A DNA stretch of 64,000 nt, taken from positions 682,001 through 746,000 of the forward strand of contig WSUB01000001.1 in assembly GCA_019633425.1 (NCBI GenBank), given 5' to 3'. The notes beneath the pieces are model-generated. The model was not told the DNA's origin, did no database searches, and was given only the letters and a program-made list of their open reading frames with translations. The stretch is from Tulasnella sp. 424 (lineage: Eukaryota; Basidiomycota; Agaricomycetes; Cantharellales; Tulasnellaceae). Below are positions 23,414 to 36,806 of the stretch, in pieces. Both the position numbers and the translations under genes were made by a program. Each line of letters opens with the position of its first letter. Positions within the stretch are counted from its first letter, which is position 1.

Positions 23414-25200
23414 TCATGTTCTCTTAACACCGCTTAGTTTGGGGAATGCAGCGTCTCCTTTAGCGAGAACAACAGTTTGCCGCTCATGCGAAATGTAACC
23501 CTTGATGTACCCTTTGAAGATCATGTTGGCCAGCAAACACTCTGTCTCGTCCACAGGCATTTCCTGGCCGGAGAGGTGGAAAGCTTTGTGGAATTGTTCA
23601 ATTTGAATCCGCGAAGGCTTGTCAAGAATCTTCCAACTGCGGTAATATGCATATGCCACGCGGCACCAATGCGTGTGTTTCGGTGGGATGTCAGTGGCGG
23701 GACTTGGCATGGAGATGGAAGATGAGAACGTACACTTTGCGGAATAAACCCCGCATACATATCTCCCTCGCTTTTTCTACGGCGAGGTATACACCCATTT
23801 CGACCAAACGAGGCTCTGCCCAGTCCAATGCGGCGTCGTATTTGGTGACATTGCCGCTTCGAAGTGCATCAAGGAACGGAGTGTATAGCTCTTGCAGCCG
23901 AGGGAATAGATGAAGGAGACCAGGAGAAGGCTGCATGCCTCGCATGAGTTGGAGCGGGATGAGGTAATTGAGGATGAGCCTATGCCAAGCGTCAGCAAGT
24001 GCGCCAGGGGAGGAGGTTCAAGTGTATCTCACTCCTGATTTCGTTTAGCACCATGATGACACATGTCGAACGCGAAATTCAGCTCTTGCTCTGACTAGAA
24101 ACATCGAGTTCAGTCGACCTCCAGCCACCCCTGATTTTCCACATTCAGAGTGTACGTACTTCGTCATATCGTTCGTTGAGGAAATTGAGCATTCCGACAT
24201 AGTACTTAAACGTGACCTATGTGTTCGAGGTAATGATATAGACAGGTGTTGACTGAATTGATTTGGAGTCCTCACCTGATCAGCCCGAGGATACTCTTCC
24301 AGCGGTGGAATGTCCTTGTTTGCGCTCAGAGCTCGGATAATATTTCTCGACAGAGCAATTTTGTTGACCTAATCAATGAATCAGAAGAGTTCGATGTCTG
24401 AGGTTTATCGCGCTTACGCTGAAATAGCATTTGAAAATGAGTCCGACAACATGGTAGATGCCCCATTTTCGCGATTCATCCCCAACTGTCCTAGATCCAA
24501 ACCCATGACGCGTTAGTCAAAGTGAATACCGTCGGTGAGTCATACGGACCGATCCATTACACAGTCCGTGAAAGCTTTGTTACATATTCGGGCGGCATCT
24601 TCAAGTGAAGGTGAGTCGGACCCCTGGCCTTGTTGAAATCGAGAGTCGTCTGCCTGCAAACGTCCGGAATATGTTTAACAGAGGGATATGAACTAGGCTC
24701 AGGAAGTATACGCTACCTTTTCGGCGAGATCCCGCAAGTCCTTCAACACCACAAATAAAGCGGGTAAAACCCAAGCCTGCAAGCCGACGAACGCCCGTTC
24801 AAACGCCCTAGAACAGCGCAATCGAGTTATGGCGGGCGTTGAATTGTACAAGGGCCGGTAACTTACTTAGCCATCGTTGCTTGTTCCGTATAAGCATCGA
24901 CAAAGTTGCCTTCTGAAATACGGACGATGACTTGCACGTGCGCGATACCGACTTCGTCCCATGGTGATTCGACCACGTTCTGATACTTCAGCAGGGCTAA
25001 CCTCTGTGACAGCGCCATATTATGGTCAATGTATTAACGTGAATGAGAAAACTCCGAGATCAGCTTACCGTTGTCTCTTTCAAATCTTTCAACAGTTCCT
25101 GAGCACCAGGGCCTGTGGCACTTAGTAGGTACGCAATGCGATTCCCATTGTTAGAGGCAAGAGCTCTTGATAGCTCTACCAAGAAAGTCGTGAAGTTCAT
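23414..25200 (-). CDS. PCI-domain protein, Csn12/PCID2/Thp1 type (TREX-2 complex)
   Basis: Helical-repeat plus PCI winged-helix scaffold of the TREX-2 mRNA export complex, nuclear-pore associated. Start ATG at 25200 gives MNFTTFLVELSRALASNN; about ten introns follow. Conserved stretches are SPWDEVGIAHVQVIVRI, VMDRSDESRKWGIYHV-like WGIYHVVGLIFKCYFSVNKI, ADQVTFKYYVGMLNFLNERY, and the family-defining DMCHHGAKRNQELILNYLIP, then LRSGNVTKYDAALDWAEP, VEKAREICMRGLFRK and MIFKGYIKGYISHERQTVVL. It ends LSGVKRT. Start-to-start distance to the divergent lipase gene is 235 bases. The family is clear. Whether it serves TREX-2 or has the paralogous Csn12 role cannot be told from sequence. Confidence 0.9.
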
Positions 25201-25435
25201 AAGAGCCGAGTGGTGGGTAAAAACGCCAAACAGTCCCTAAGGGGTGACAGAGGGATTGCTATCCCGGATGACATAATAACTGCCCGGCGTATCCGGGGGC
25301 CTTTACCGCTCTACTGCATTCACCGGACCGGTTCCCAGCTACATCCGACCCTTCACAAAACGAAACATGGCGGGCACCGAACGTCGTCATCTCTCTCCAC
25401 CCACCACCACCTTTACAACACCTTGACTTGCTAGA

Positions 25436-27087
25436 ATGCGTCTTCCAAGGCCATTAGGACGATATCCAGTTGGATTCTCAGAATATACCTTTCAAGTTTC
25501 GACACCACGAACAATTGGGAAATCACGGTTGCAAGATGGGGAGACGCCAGCCCTTCAACTAGAGGAAGTGTGCTTTTCGACATTTTATCCCACAGAAGAC
25601 AAGTATCGAAAGGCATGGCCCGGTGAGGGCTGGATTCCAAGGTCGGTTTGATGATGAAGCGGTCACCAAAATACCATTGTTGCTGACTTGGAGGTCCTTT
25701 GTTCATACGTCACCCTTCAGACCTGTCGGTGCGATGCTCCGCGGCTACGCGACGTTCCTGGGTAAGAGCAACATGAGCTCTGGCGCTCTTCGAACCTTAG
25801 TTGTTGACGGAATCCTGGTCTGGATTGTTCAATTCAAGGTGTCTCGCAGTGGCTTCTGCTGCCCCTTGCGTACGTGTGGGGTGCCCTCCTGAAGGTATAT
25901 TTTTCGCTCGGTGACGGAGGTCGTGAGATTGACCTTTTTGACTGTCAGATGCCCCTGAAGAAGGACTCGTCACTTCGGAAGGCGGAAAACGTAGCTTCGT
26001 CTCCAACCGGCAAATGGCCGTTGGTTGTATTTAGCCATGGGCTTGGGGGGACGCGTAATACCTACAGGTAAGCGTTCCTCGTGCTTTTAATTTGTTCTAA
26101 TTTAGTGATCTAACCTCGTTTCTAGCCAATTTTGTTCGAACCTTGCATCGGAAGGCTACGTCGTCCTTTCCTTGGAACATAGAGATCGTTCCGGCCCCGC
26201 CTTCATTGACCCCAGGTCAGGAAAGGAACAACACTATCTCCGGATCGAGCAAGTAAAATGGGAGAAGGGATATACTCCACCGGATCACATGCCATGGAAA
26301 ATTGAACAACTAGAGTTCCGACGCAACGAAATCTACGAGGCCTTGAAAGCATTCAGAACTACAGAAGTCGCCGGTACAAATGAAATTCATCACCCGTTCC
26401 ATCAGAGTTCTCATTCTCTCTACACTTAGGCCAAGTGGATTTCGAGCAGAATGTCATAATGGCAGGCCATAGTTTCGGTTCAGCAACTTCGGTGAGTTCG
26501 ACTTGGCATCACCACCTTTCTAACGCTCTGCTTACACGGGGTTGTCAGCTCTCCATGCTTTCGCAGCCACCGCCGCCGGGCTTTGAACCCCTTTCTGTCA
26601 AGCAGACAGTACTGCTGGATCCATGGGTGGAACCATTTGCTCCTTCAGGCCCGCTTCCGTTGCCACTGAGCGAGGAACGGCCGACTGCCTGCGTCATCGC
26701 CTCGGAAGCCTTTGCGATATGGGACGTCAACTTTGATCGATTGCAGGAGATCGTGAAGGCCTGGAAGGAGGATGAGAAAACAGCGGCGTATTTGATGACA
26801 ATTCGTGCGTTGTCACATGCTTACTCACATTACGCGGCTACTGAAAGCCGTTGGACCTTGCAGTGCGTTCGAAGCACTCGGACTTCTCAGATTTTGGGAT
26901 TGTAGTCCCATGGGCAGGCCGAGCGACGGGAGTCATCAAAGGCACGCACGAGACCGTTATGAAGTTCCTCCAAGGTAGCCTGGATGCAGACCTGAAGGGT
27001 AAAGGCCAGGTGATGGAAATTGAAAACATCAAGAAGAACAAAAGGCAGATTAAAGGGCAACCAGGAGAACTGTTCGTGCATATTTGA
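25436..27087 (+). CDS. Platelet-activating factor acetylhydrolase-like lipase (PLA2G7 family)
   Basis: Alpha/beta-hydrolase releasing short or oxidised acyl chains from phospholipids. The N-terminal exon encodes LPRPLGRYPVGFSEYTF and VCFSTFYPTEDKY. Splicing at about 25771 (donor GTAAGAG) to about 25840 restores GVSQWLLLPLAYVWGALLK, and a further intron leads into MPLKKDSSLRKAENVA. The oxyanion strand is WPLVVFSHGLGGTRNTYS; GYVVLSLEHRDRSGPAF follows. The nucleophile elbow is AGHSFGSATS (near 26462-26492). The catalytic Asp is probably in VLLDPWVEPF and the His in SKHSDFSDFGIVV, the latter created by a splice (donor at about 26800, acceptor at about 26864). No signal peptide is evident, so an intracellular enzyme is likely. 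Residue assignment follows family knowledge. Confidence 0.9.
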
Positions 27088-27717
27088 GTTGACGGGACGC
27101 GTCATTTGCGACACACTCTTGATTAGAATTAGAATTAGAACCAGAACTACAACTAGAACTCAAGCTTAAGATCTCGATTTTAATATATGGTTTTCCTGCC
27201 GCTCTGAAATTAATATTTGCTGGCCCTCCAGCGAAGGACTGACGGCACTCAGACAAGCCGTGCGTACGCAATCCTTGGGTGTTGTCGATGCTCGTCGGGA
27301 GGGCTATATAGTGCTGCGTACGCGTCGGGAACTGTGCGGGACCGGCACCGCGAAGGGTCCGAGGATGCGTCGTCGGGGGGACCGGGGTCGGGGTGGAGGC
27401 CGAGTCGATTTGCTTGTGTTTACTTGATGCCGTGCCGCGAGCCCTCGTAATCCTCTTCCCTCAAAAGCGGCCGCCACGAGATGCAGATACGCAATCCTTA
27501 GACATCTATTGGACACTCACCGAATTACCCTTGTGCTGCTACCCGACATCTGCGAGTGCGGACTCGTCACCTAGTTCGGCATGCATCCTGCTGGTGAGTA
27601 TTATAAGCCCACAAGCAGATTCCTCCTTCTGACGATCTCCCGTTCACCTCCAACACACTTCTCTCAGATCCATACTCATACACAAATCGTACGCTCATCA
27701 AAGAATTCATTCGATAC
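27088..27717. other. Intergenic with hexamer repeat and likely 5' UTR intron
   Basis: 630 bases. The first part contains the AATTAG-type repeat listed separately. Close to the next gene, a donor at 27594 (GTGAGT) and an acceptor near 27667 (CTCTCAG) look like an intron in the 5' UTR of the 27718 gene. No coding sequence is supported. Confidence 0.45.
27121..27160 (+). repeat. Degenerate AATTAG/AACYAG hexamer repeat
   Basis: About six tandem hexamers drifting from AATTAG to AACTAG just after the lipase stop codon. Directly visible; possibly expanded by slippage in the 3' UTR. Confidence 0.7.
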
Positions 27718-28584
27718 ATGTCTCCTCGATTCTTCTGGTAGGTCATCCCACGCCCTCCCGTCGATGCACTACTTCCGGTTAATCTCGGGGTCTCCAACAA
27801 CACCAGGTTCTTCGTTGGCGGTGCCTCAGCCGCTCTTTGGATGCACAAGCATGAAGAGAAACGCCAGATGTGGGCAGCTCAACAAGCCGACGGATCGGCT
27901 CAATCATGGGGTCATTGCATGCAGCACTCATGGTATTGGAAACACCGCCGAGGGCAAGTGGAGGAGTCCGCACACGCCTCAACAACTGCTCCCGACAGCG
28001 ATGACGTTGGCGTGAATCAAGCGAGTGAACAGGTAAGTCGGCTATCCCGGTCATGGCCGAACGCTTACTCATCAGGTCTTGCTCATAGCTCGTTACCGCT
28101 GTGAGAACCGGAATTCGCAGCGTCATGGACACCCTTGTTTCGATAGAAAACGTACGGTCTCGACGTGTTATTTCTCGTTGTCCGGTTCCTTACCGTTGCG
28201 ACCAATAGGCTTTCCGTGAGGAAAAGGCAGAGGCCGAGCGTCGTATTAGGGAGCGACCAGCGCCAAGCGCCGCCCCTGCCGGGTCCTCGGGCCAGCAGCC
28301 CGTCACTCGAGTGGATCACGAACCTCCGACAGTTTCTAATTCTGTCCCTGAGAAGGCTCCGGCGTACTCGCCCGTTCCTGCTGTTAGTCAGAACTTCCAC
28401 CAGGTCTTGGCGTTAGCTGACCGAAAGGATTGATAGACCCGACCAACGCCTCAGGCAAGCGATTCGACAATGTCGGAGATTTTGGCGGCTCTTGAGAAAA
28501 TCAACGCTGTACGTGTATAATGAAATTGCCACGCTCGCGGCATTTGACCAACTCGGCGACATGTTCCAGAAACTTGACAAGTGA
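27718..28584 (+). CDS. Small membrane-anchored protein of unknown function, 189 residues
   Basis: Not a recognised named family. Six exons, all phase-consistent: 27718-27737, 27807-28032, 28089-28151, 28209-28382, 28437-28508 and 28570-28584. The N terminus MSPRFFWFFVGGASAALWM forms one short hydrophobic helix, followed by charged HKHEEKRQMW, so the bulk probably faces the cytosol or matrix. The middle LVTAVRTGIRSVMDTLVSIE and NAFREEKAEAERRIRER is amphipathic or coiled coil. The Pro/Ala-rich tail ends SEILAALEKINAKLDK. The last two introns matter: without the 54-nt intron 28383-28436 (branch CTGAC, acceptor GATAG) the frame would stop at 28433. I infer a basidiomycete lineage-specific gene because I recall similar small hydrophobic-N-terminus proteins but no function. 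Confidence 0.7.
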
Positions 28585-28749
28585 TCCCGACTTTCCGCCC
28601 CACATTTTCTCCCCATATATTAGATGTCGAGTTTAACTCGCGATTACTCCGCTCATTGAATATCCGTTTCCTTTATTCGTCAATATCTTTGCATTCTTTT
28701 ACTGTATCTATCGTATTAGTTTCTAACACGGCTTCTCTTCTGAATCGGA

Positions 28750-30929
<2,180 letters not shown>

Positions 30930-31486
30930 GATGATGCAGAGGTGGTTGGAGGTGGTGGAAACGTTCGGTCGGAGCTGACTTGTCACGGTGGCGGCCTAAA
31001 TACTGGTAGCGCGTGACAGAGCTCGTGTTCTGGGCGTTTGTCGTAAACAGCCTTCTCTGTCGGATCTTGCTGAAAATGCGCACGGACCACGAAAGTACTC
31101 GGCAAGGCAATTAATCTCTGGCGAATTTTAGATGCTGCCTCTTATGGGATCGGCGAGCATGCACATTTGGTGCAGAGGCTGGCGGATCAAGTTGGCCTAC
31201 CCCACGAGGCGAAGCCAAAGCCTGCGACGACGAATGATACGAGATGCATGGGTACGAAGTAGTGTGTGAACGAGGAACATGACATGAACAGCGCGTTTGG
31301 TCCTGCTGGACCGAGTATTGCGCACCGAGGGCGTACGATCGGCACAGCGAGGGATCAGGATGTCGCACAAAAGAGGTGATTCACAGTCAATATGGCATTC
31401 TCTGTAAAACAGAAGCTTGAATGATACGAGATAGTGTGAGTATCTAGGTTTATTTTAACATTTCCAGCTGTTCAGAAAAGCGGTTG
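30930..31486. other. Intergenic, P5CDH promoter / AA9 3' end
   Basis: 557 bases between two minus-strand genes. It may hold a short unannotated first exon of P5CDH. Otherwise only a short TTG-started frame; nothing recognisable. Confidence 0.4.
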
Positions 31487-32643
31487 TTAGGGACAGGCTG
31501 AAAGGTTGGAGACAGCCAAAACCACATACACTGCAGGTCCGGGGATCGTATAGGATTGAAGGTTGTTGTAGATGTTAACCTATATTGCATGCGACAATTA
31601 ATAAATGATCGAGGGGTCGTCAACCGTACACTGACCGTGATTCCGGGATCGCTACCCTTATAAGCTCCGGGGCTGCAGAAGGGACGTCAGCGGACTCGGG
31701 GCTCCCTCGCGCTCAGCAAATCGGATACTAACAAGGCGACGAGGGGAGATGGAGTGCCAGTTCCTCCGCCTGTGATATTGAGCTGAGCACACCCAAGCTA
31801 CAATCAACAAGGGAGTCAGCATCCATCAAGTAGCAATTACAAAGGAATGGTCTGACGTAGAATTGAGCTCCTGGATAGCTTTGGGCAACATGTAAAGCAA
31901 TGGACTCGACCCTGAGGAGATATTGGCCTGTCGGGATACATTTCGGGATCACGAGGGAGTGTTTGCCGCCGTTGGCATTCACAATATCCGACGCCCAAGT
32001 CTGGGAGCTGGGAGAAAAGGAGAGTGAGTAAATGGAGCGAGGATCGTCGCGCGTGCTGTGCTGCAGCATACCTTGCGGAGATCAAACCGCTCTCGTAGAG
32101 CTTGAACCAGACGGCACCACTGCCGTCCCAGGTGGCAGCAGTCTGGCCTGACGGCACTTTGGCGGCGTAAACCAGGATGGGGCCCTTATGTCCACCCGAA
32201 ATAGCATCTTCTCCAGTGCGTTGATCGTGCTGGTGCCATTCCATGGTGATGTTCGTGCTATGCTGGTATCAGATATCGGGTGTTGGGCGAAATTTCGCGA
32301 ATGGTTGCTTACCCGGCCGGGACAGGCAAGATGGCGATTCCAGACCCACTTAATCCATTTACATTGCAGCGGATGTCCGTGCTAGTGACATCAGTAACAG
32401 GATTGTTGGTTGGAGGGTGTCGGATGCCTGGAAGTGAATGCGTTAGGTGGCCCCGGCTCCGAGCGAGGGTAATCATGCATACCAACGTATTGGCCGTTGT
32501 CATTGGGTGTCCAGATGTATTGGAAAGTGTCTACGTAAGAGGTGATAAGCAATTGCCTTTCATTTCAGCAAATGCAACATACAGTGGGCGAGAGCGCTGT
32601 GCGCAACAGCGGTAAGAGCGAGGGCGAGGGTTGCAAGTTTCAT
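31487..32643 (-). CDS. AA9 lytic polysaccharide monooxygenase (formerly GH61)
   Basis: Secreted copper enzyme that oxidatively cleaves cellulose or related glucans. Signal peptide [19 protein letters not shown] is cut before His, which as residue 1 forms the copper histidine brace. The His codon ends exon 1, and an intron separates it from [17 protein letters not shown]. Further: [46 protein letters not shown] with the second copper His in [38 protein letters not shown], and SYPGAQFY whose Tyr is the axial ligand; then [38 protein letters not shown] and [10 protein letters not shown]. No CBM1 module follows. The C-terminal residues after GPAVY are uncertain because a very short intron could change the ending. 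Confidence 0.92.
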
Positions 32644-32681
32644 GGCTGCTGATGGGGAGCTGGACTTGGATTTCTAGAGCA

Positions 32682-32689
32682 TTTTATAC
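32682..32689 (-). promoter_or_regulatory. TATA box of the AA9 gene
   Basis: Minus-strand GTATAAAAT about 40 nt upstream of the AA9 ATG at 32643. A strong TATA box close to the start is usual for inducible secreted-enzyme genes. Position-based inference. Confidence 0.55.
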
Positions 32690-33400
32690 TGTGGCCTTCC
32701 AATTACCTTTCTTTCCGTAATAACAGCGATCGTAACCTGTCATAGGTGCTATGGTTCTTGAACTCCATCAAGCAAGGAGGGAGTGCTCTCGTTGGAGAAA
32801 TTCGGCGAATTTGGCTCACGGCTTGGCTAAACTAAGCGACACCCTATGGAGCTGAGAACATCAGAGTTGGCGCAATTTGAGCTTCTGGATGTTCGCTTGG
32901 CGGGTTTACCTGGGGAATCTGCCGAGGATTGGTAAGGAAGGGCGCACTTTAGTCCGAGTAAGGTGCTTTTAGTGTCGAGGATAAAGGATGTAACGCAGGT
33001 CGGAAGCCGCACGGTATGGCGTTGAGCGACAGGGCGGCTGTCTCTGTCAAGACATTGGTCCTGACGATCGTTCCCTCGGTCCTTTCGAGTTCTCAAGGAC
33101 TATTTTTGGACGCGACAACGAGGATTTGGAAGACCAGATTCATCCGGAGTGGGACGCGCATGAGCTCAGGTGAGCAAAATTATCGGAAGTTGCTCGCAAG
33201 CACAAGATTCTCGTCGGAAGACGTGGGGATGGACAGAGGATGTCCGCACCCGGGCGGTCCGTTTCTTGGCAACATGCATATGCTGAACATCGACGCAACA
33301 AACTAGGGTAAACTTGCTCCAGCCCAGTTCCGAACGGGTTACTCGCAGGTAACTCCTCCGCACACCACAAAACAGCCCAAGTCAGCAGCTGGCTGCCTAG
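32690..33400. other. Divergent promoter region AA9 / PPIL4
   Basis: About 710 bases upstream of both genes. Several short frames on both strands carry no signature. No repeats. Likely regulatory for the LPMO, but I cannot assign sites. Confidence 0.45.
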
Positions 33401-34961
33401 ATGTCGGTACTCCTTGAGACCTCTCTGGGTGACATTGTCATTGATCTTGAGGTCCAAGCTTGTCCGGTCACCTGTGCCAATTTCCTCAAGCTATGTAAAG
33501 TGTATTATTACAATCTCAACGCATTCTTCAACGGTACGTTGAAGCAGCTGGGTGAATTGAATACAAGATACTTATACTCTCCCAATAGTATCCAAAGACT
33601 TCCTTGCCCAAGCAGGCGATCCCACCGCGACAGGCACAGGCGGGGAATGTGCTGCCTCTTACATCGCATCCAAAGCAGAAGATGGTTCAAAGTCGGGGGT
33701 CGCACGCTATTTCGTCCCAGAATTTGTGCCACGCCTTAAGCACTCAAGGAAAGGCGCCGTGTCTATGGCGGTCGCTCCGGCTGTCGATGGGGCCAAAGGC
33801 GGCTGTGGCAGTCAGTTCTTTATTACTCTGGCAGACAACATCGATTACCTTGATGGCAAGCACGCGGTATTTGGGCATGTTGTTGAGGGATTGGAGACAC
33901 TGGATGCGCTCAACGACGTTTTCACCGATGAAAGTGGACGACCGCTCAAGGATGTCCGAATTCGGCATGTCGTGGTCCTAGGTACGATACCTCCCAACGT
34001 CGAGTTAAGGCGAGGCTAACGAAAAGGTGGACGCCTAGATGATCCTTTTCCTGATCCGGAAGGGCTCGTCGTGCCTCTTGACGAACCAACGCGTCCCCCA
34101 GACGCTGAAGGAGACTTCGCCCGCATTCGAGAAGATGAAGATCCCTTCGCTGAACTACCAGAGGAGGAAGCCGAAGCAGAACGTCGTCGCAAGGCGGCAA
34201 CCGCATCCGCGCTCACTCTCGAAATGGTTGGCGACCTGCCATTCGCGAATGTCCGTCCCCCAGAAAATGTCTTATTCGTTTGCAAGCTCAACTCGGTAAC
34301 TCGGGATGAAGACCTCGAACTTATATTCTCTCGCTTTGGGAAAATTATGAGTTGTCAGGTCATCCGGGATAAAAAGACTGGTGACTCGCTGCAGTATGCC
34401 TTCATCGAGTTCGACAAGAAGGAGGATGCGGAACAGGTGCGGAGACGGCGACGTTTGAACGAATATTTGACTAACGACACAACATTTGTAGGCGTATTTT
34501 AAGATGCAGAATGTTCTGGTTGATGATCGGAGAATATGGGTGGACTTGTGAGTACCCATGAGATACCCAGTCTTTTTGCATGGCTAACGTTCGCCACCAG
34601 CTCCCAGTCGATCGCTAAATTTAACAAAGGATGGTCGAACAATCCTGTCAGAAGCGGAAATGGAGGTCGTGGAGGTTTCGGAGGCAGGCAAGACCTTCAA
34701 GAGAAGACGCACTACAGGGACTCCGGAGCCGGGAGCAGCAGGAGGGACGATGGCTACGGCATGGTGTTCGACTCGGGTGACTACAATTCGTCGCGGCGAG
34801 ACCGTCGAACACGGAGCCGGTCAGCATCTCCGAAACATCGAGACGACCGACGCGATCGGCGGGGAGGAAGCAGCAGGAGACACGAACGCGATGACGGACG
34901 AAGCAGGAGGCGTTCACGGAGCCGGGAGAGGTCGCCGGATCGGCGTTATTCGCGTCGATAA
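33401..34961 (+). CDS. Cyclophilin-RRM protein, PPIL4/Cyp6/Rct1 type
   Basis: Nuclear peptidyl-prolyl isomerase-like protein linked to splicing and transcription by RNA polymerase II. N-terminal cyclophilin domain: [76 protein letters not shown] and [13 protein letters not shown]. An acidic linker follows ([19 protein letters not shown]). Then an [23 protein letters not shown] with RNP motifs, [20 protein letters not shown] and [19 protein letters not shown]. The C terminus is Arg/Ser-rich ([16 protein letters not shown]), an RS-like tail. The canonical catalytic Arg of cyclophilins is replaced in the spliced [11 protein letters not shown] segment, so isomerase activity may be weak or absent, as in other PPIL4 proteins. 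Introns near 33535 and 33588 and later ones are in frame. Confidence 0.93.
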
Positions 34962-35188
34962 TGACTCGTTTAGTCGGGGCATGGCGATGCTAGCAATAAG
35001 ATTTGCGCCATTTTGCAGAATGCCGGTAACTGCATGAATCATTTGAGTGGTCTGCCATTTGCGGAAGGAATGGGAAATTTCGATTGTAACCGGACGCGTC
35101 TAAATAACCAGCTACCACCACACTACGTACAGAAACCCTACTCCTTTGTCCCTCTCTGCAGACTCTCCTCCAGTGAACGTTGCCCAAT

Positions 35189-35726
35189 ATGATGATCAAA
35201 GTGAAAGTGCGTTGGCATCGATATCCCCGTTCTAGGGCGTCGTCTGACTCCCCTTTTTGTTGCTTACACGTTAGACGTTGACCGGGAAGGAGGTACGAAG
35301 GTTGCTCTACGAAGACTGCTTGAATGTTGCTGAGACATCGTTTTCTTCAGATTGAGATCGATATTGATCCCGAAGATAAGGTGAGCGTTGTTCGCTCCTG
35401 AGGTGGATGCGGGACCGCAACCACAAGACGGGCACACGCAACCCAGCAGAACGAGACTCTCTTCCTAACATGTCTTGCATGGTCTCTCTATAGATTGCTA
35501 GAATCAAGGAGAAAGTAGAAGAGCAATCTGGTGTGCCACCACCTCAACAGCGGTTGATTTTCTCTGGACGACAGATGTAAGCTAGTCCTTTGTACCCCCC
35601 GCAAGTCGGAGGCTTAGACTCGGTCCGTGGCTGGTTTCTAGGGCCGACGACAAGACTGCTAAGGAGTTCAACATCACTCCGGGATCTACTCTGCACTTGG
35701 TCTTGGCCCTCCGTGGAGGACTATGA
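35189..35726 (+). CDS. RUB1: NEDD8/Rub1 ubiquitin-like modifier
   Basis: Ubiquitin-like protein conjugated to cullins. Five short exons join to 77 residues: MMIKVKTLTGKE, IEIDIDPEDK, IARIKEKVEEQSGVPPPQQR, LIFSGRQMADDKTAKEF, NITPGSTLHLVLALRGGL. Ala at position 72 (LALRGG), where ubiquitin has Arg, separates NEDD8 from ubiquitin. The diglycine is followed by one Leu, which a C-terminal hydrolase must remove before activation. The first ATG (35189) gives the usual 76-residue length to the diglycine. Unspliced frames hide this gene almost completely. Confidence 0.95.
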
Positions 35727-36001
35727 GTTCGCGACCCCGTACCTCTGTACCGAGTCCCACCAACCCCCACTTAACTCCTACCTTCGGCTCATGCATACAA
35801 TCGTTGTTATATATCAAGCTGTTACCGCTGATAATAGAGTGAATGTTTTCTCTCGTGCATGGTGTTTTGTCGCGCCTCTAGCTGCAACGCCAATCTTGTA
35901 ATGGTCATAAGCTACATTCGGGTATTATCTCCAGGAAATACAGTCTCTTCTGATCGAATACGAAACTGACACGCGGTCGGTCTTGCTGTGTATGGTAGGT
36001 A

Positions 36002-36806
36002 TTAAAGTCTGCTCGTAGATGGGCGCATCTTTGTGTGGCTGCCACTGGCAATCATTACGCCCTCCTTGGCTTCCCAGATCTATTCGGACATGGCAGTGTT
36101 AGAAAGACGTAAATTCTGGCAACATATCACAGTCCTCGTTCAACCTACTTCGCATTTCGATGTTCCGAGACCTTCGTCCATCGTCACTGACGAGGACACA
36201 ATCCGAAGTTGCCCTCCGCTACGTACACAATGGCAAAGACCGTCATTTGGATGCGGATGAAATATTGCAACGATTGCTTACGCAGTTGCTTGGTCGTGGT
36301 ATGATATGTTGAGGGTCGAGGAAACGTGCATTGTCCTCCAATCGTCGAAGAGGAAATAGGTCAAGGTTGTGCACCTATCATGGGCGCTTCCGTCGGAAAT
36401 AGTTCAGAATGAATCTAAAAATTCATTGCTTACAAGTCCATCAAGAATGCTACACAACCGGTATGTAGCACTCCTTCGCTGTCGCACATTGCTGAGGCCG
36501 GGGATTACGGGGGCGGTTAGAAGCTGGCACTGCGAAAGACACAGGAAATAGAATGGGCTCACATTCGTCAACGTCTAGCTCACAGATGACACGGGCGGTG
36601 GCTGTCTCAAGCGGTTGCTCGTTTACGAGAGCCTCCCCCGAAGACTGCAACCGGTCGACGTCGGTAATTCGAAGCTTGTTCCCGACAGACCAAGCAAATG
36701 TCGGCTCAAAGACTAGCCCGTTCATGACATGATGGATGTCGTTCTTAACGTCCTCCGAGACGTTGCCTCTGATGCTTGATTCGACTGTGCTCGGAGGGCT
36801 TGCCAT
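36002..36806 (-). CDS. Hotdog-fold thioesterase A (PaaI/ACOT13-like)
   Basis: Predicted acyl-CoA or acyl-ester thioesterase of 180 residues. Exons: 36806-36563, 36491-36434 (58 nt), 36374-36282 (93), 36218-36149 (70) and 36079-36002 (78); introns of 71, 59, 63 and 69 nt are GT-AG and in phase. The first looks like a lone 118-residue ORF until its GTGAGC donor and CTAAC branch site are used. The joined core is DSEGVLHTGCVAFLMDLCTT, then WRTMHVSSTLNISYHDQATA, GGQLRIVSSSV, CEIWEAKEGVMIASGSHTKM. The usual HGGC is HTGC here; the following Asp (LMD) is kept, as is the closing strand. Sequence, exon sizes and intron phases match thioesterases B and C nearby. Substrate unknown. Confidence 0.82.

Noticed and set aside
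27581..28015. 144-codon plus-strand ORF starting MHPAGEYYK
   Set aside because: It reads through a likely 5' UTR intron and the wrong frame of exon 2 of the 27718 gene; the spliced model explains the region better.
30970..31110. Arg/Ser/Thr-rich frame upstream of P5CDH resembling a mitochondrial presequence (RIFSKIRQRRLFTTNAQ)
   Set aside because: It begins with TTG directly after a stop and is in another frame than the P5CDH N terminus; no junction that I can support joins them.
36130..36310. Plus-strand frame beginning MFRDLRPSS and running about 50 codons
   Set aside because: It is antisense to exons 3-4 of thioesterase A and has no upstream exon that stays open.
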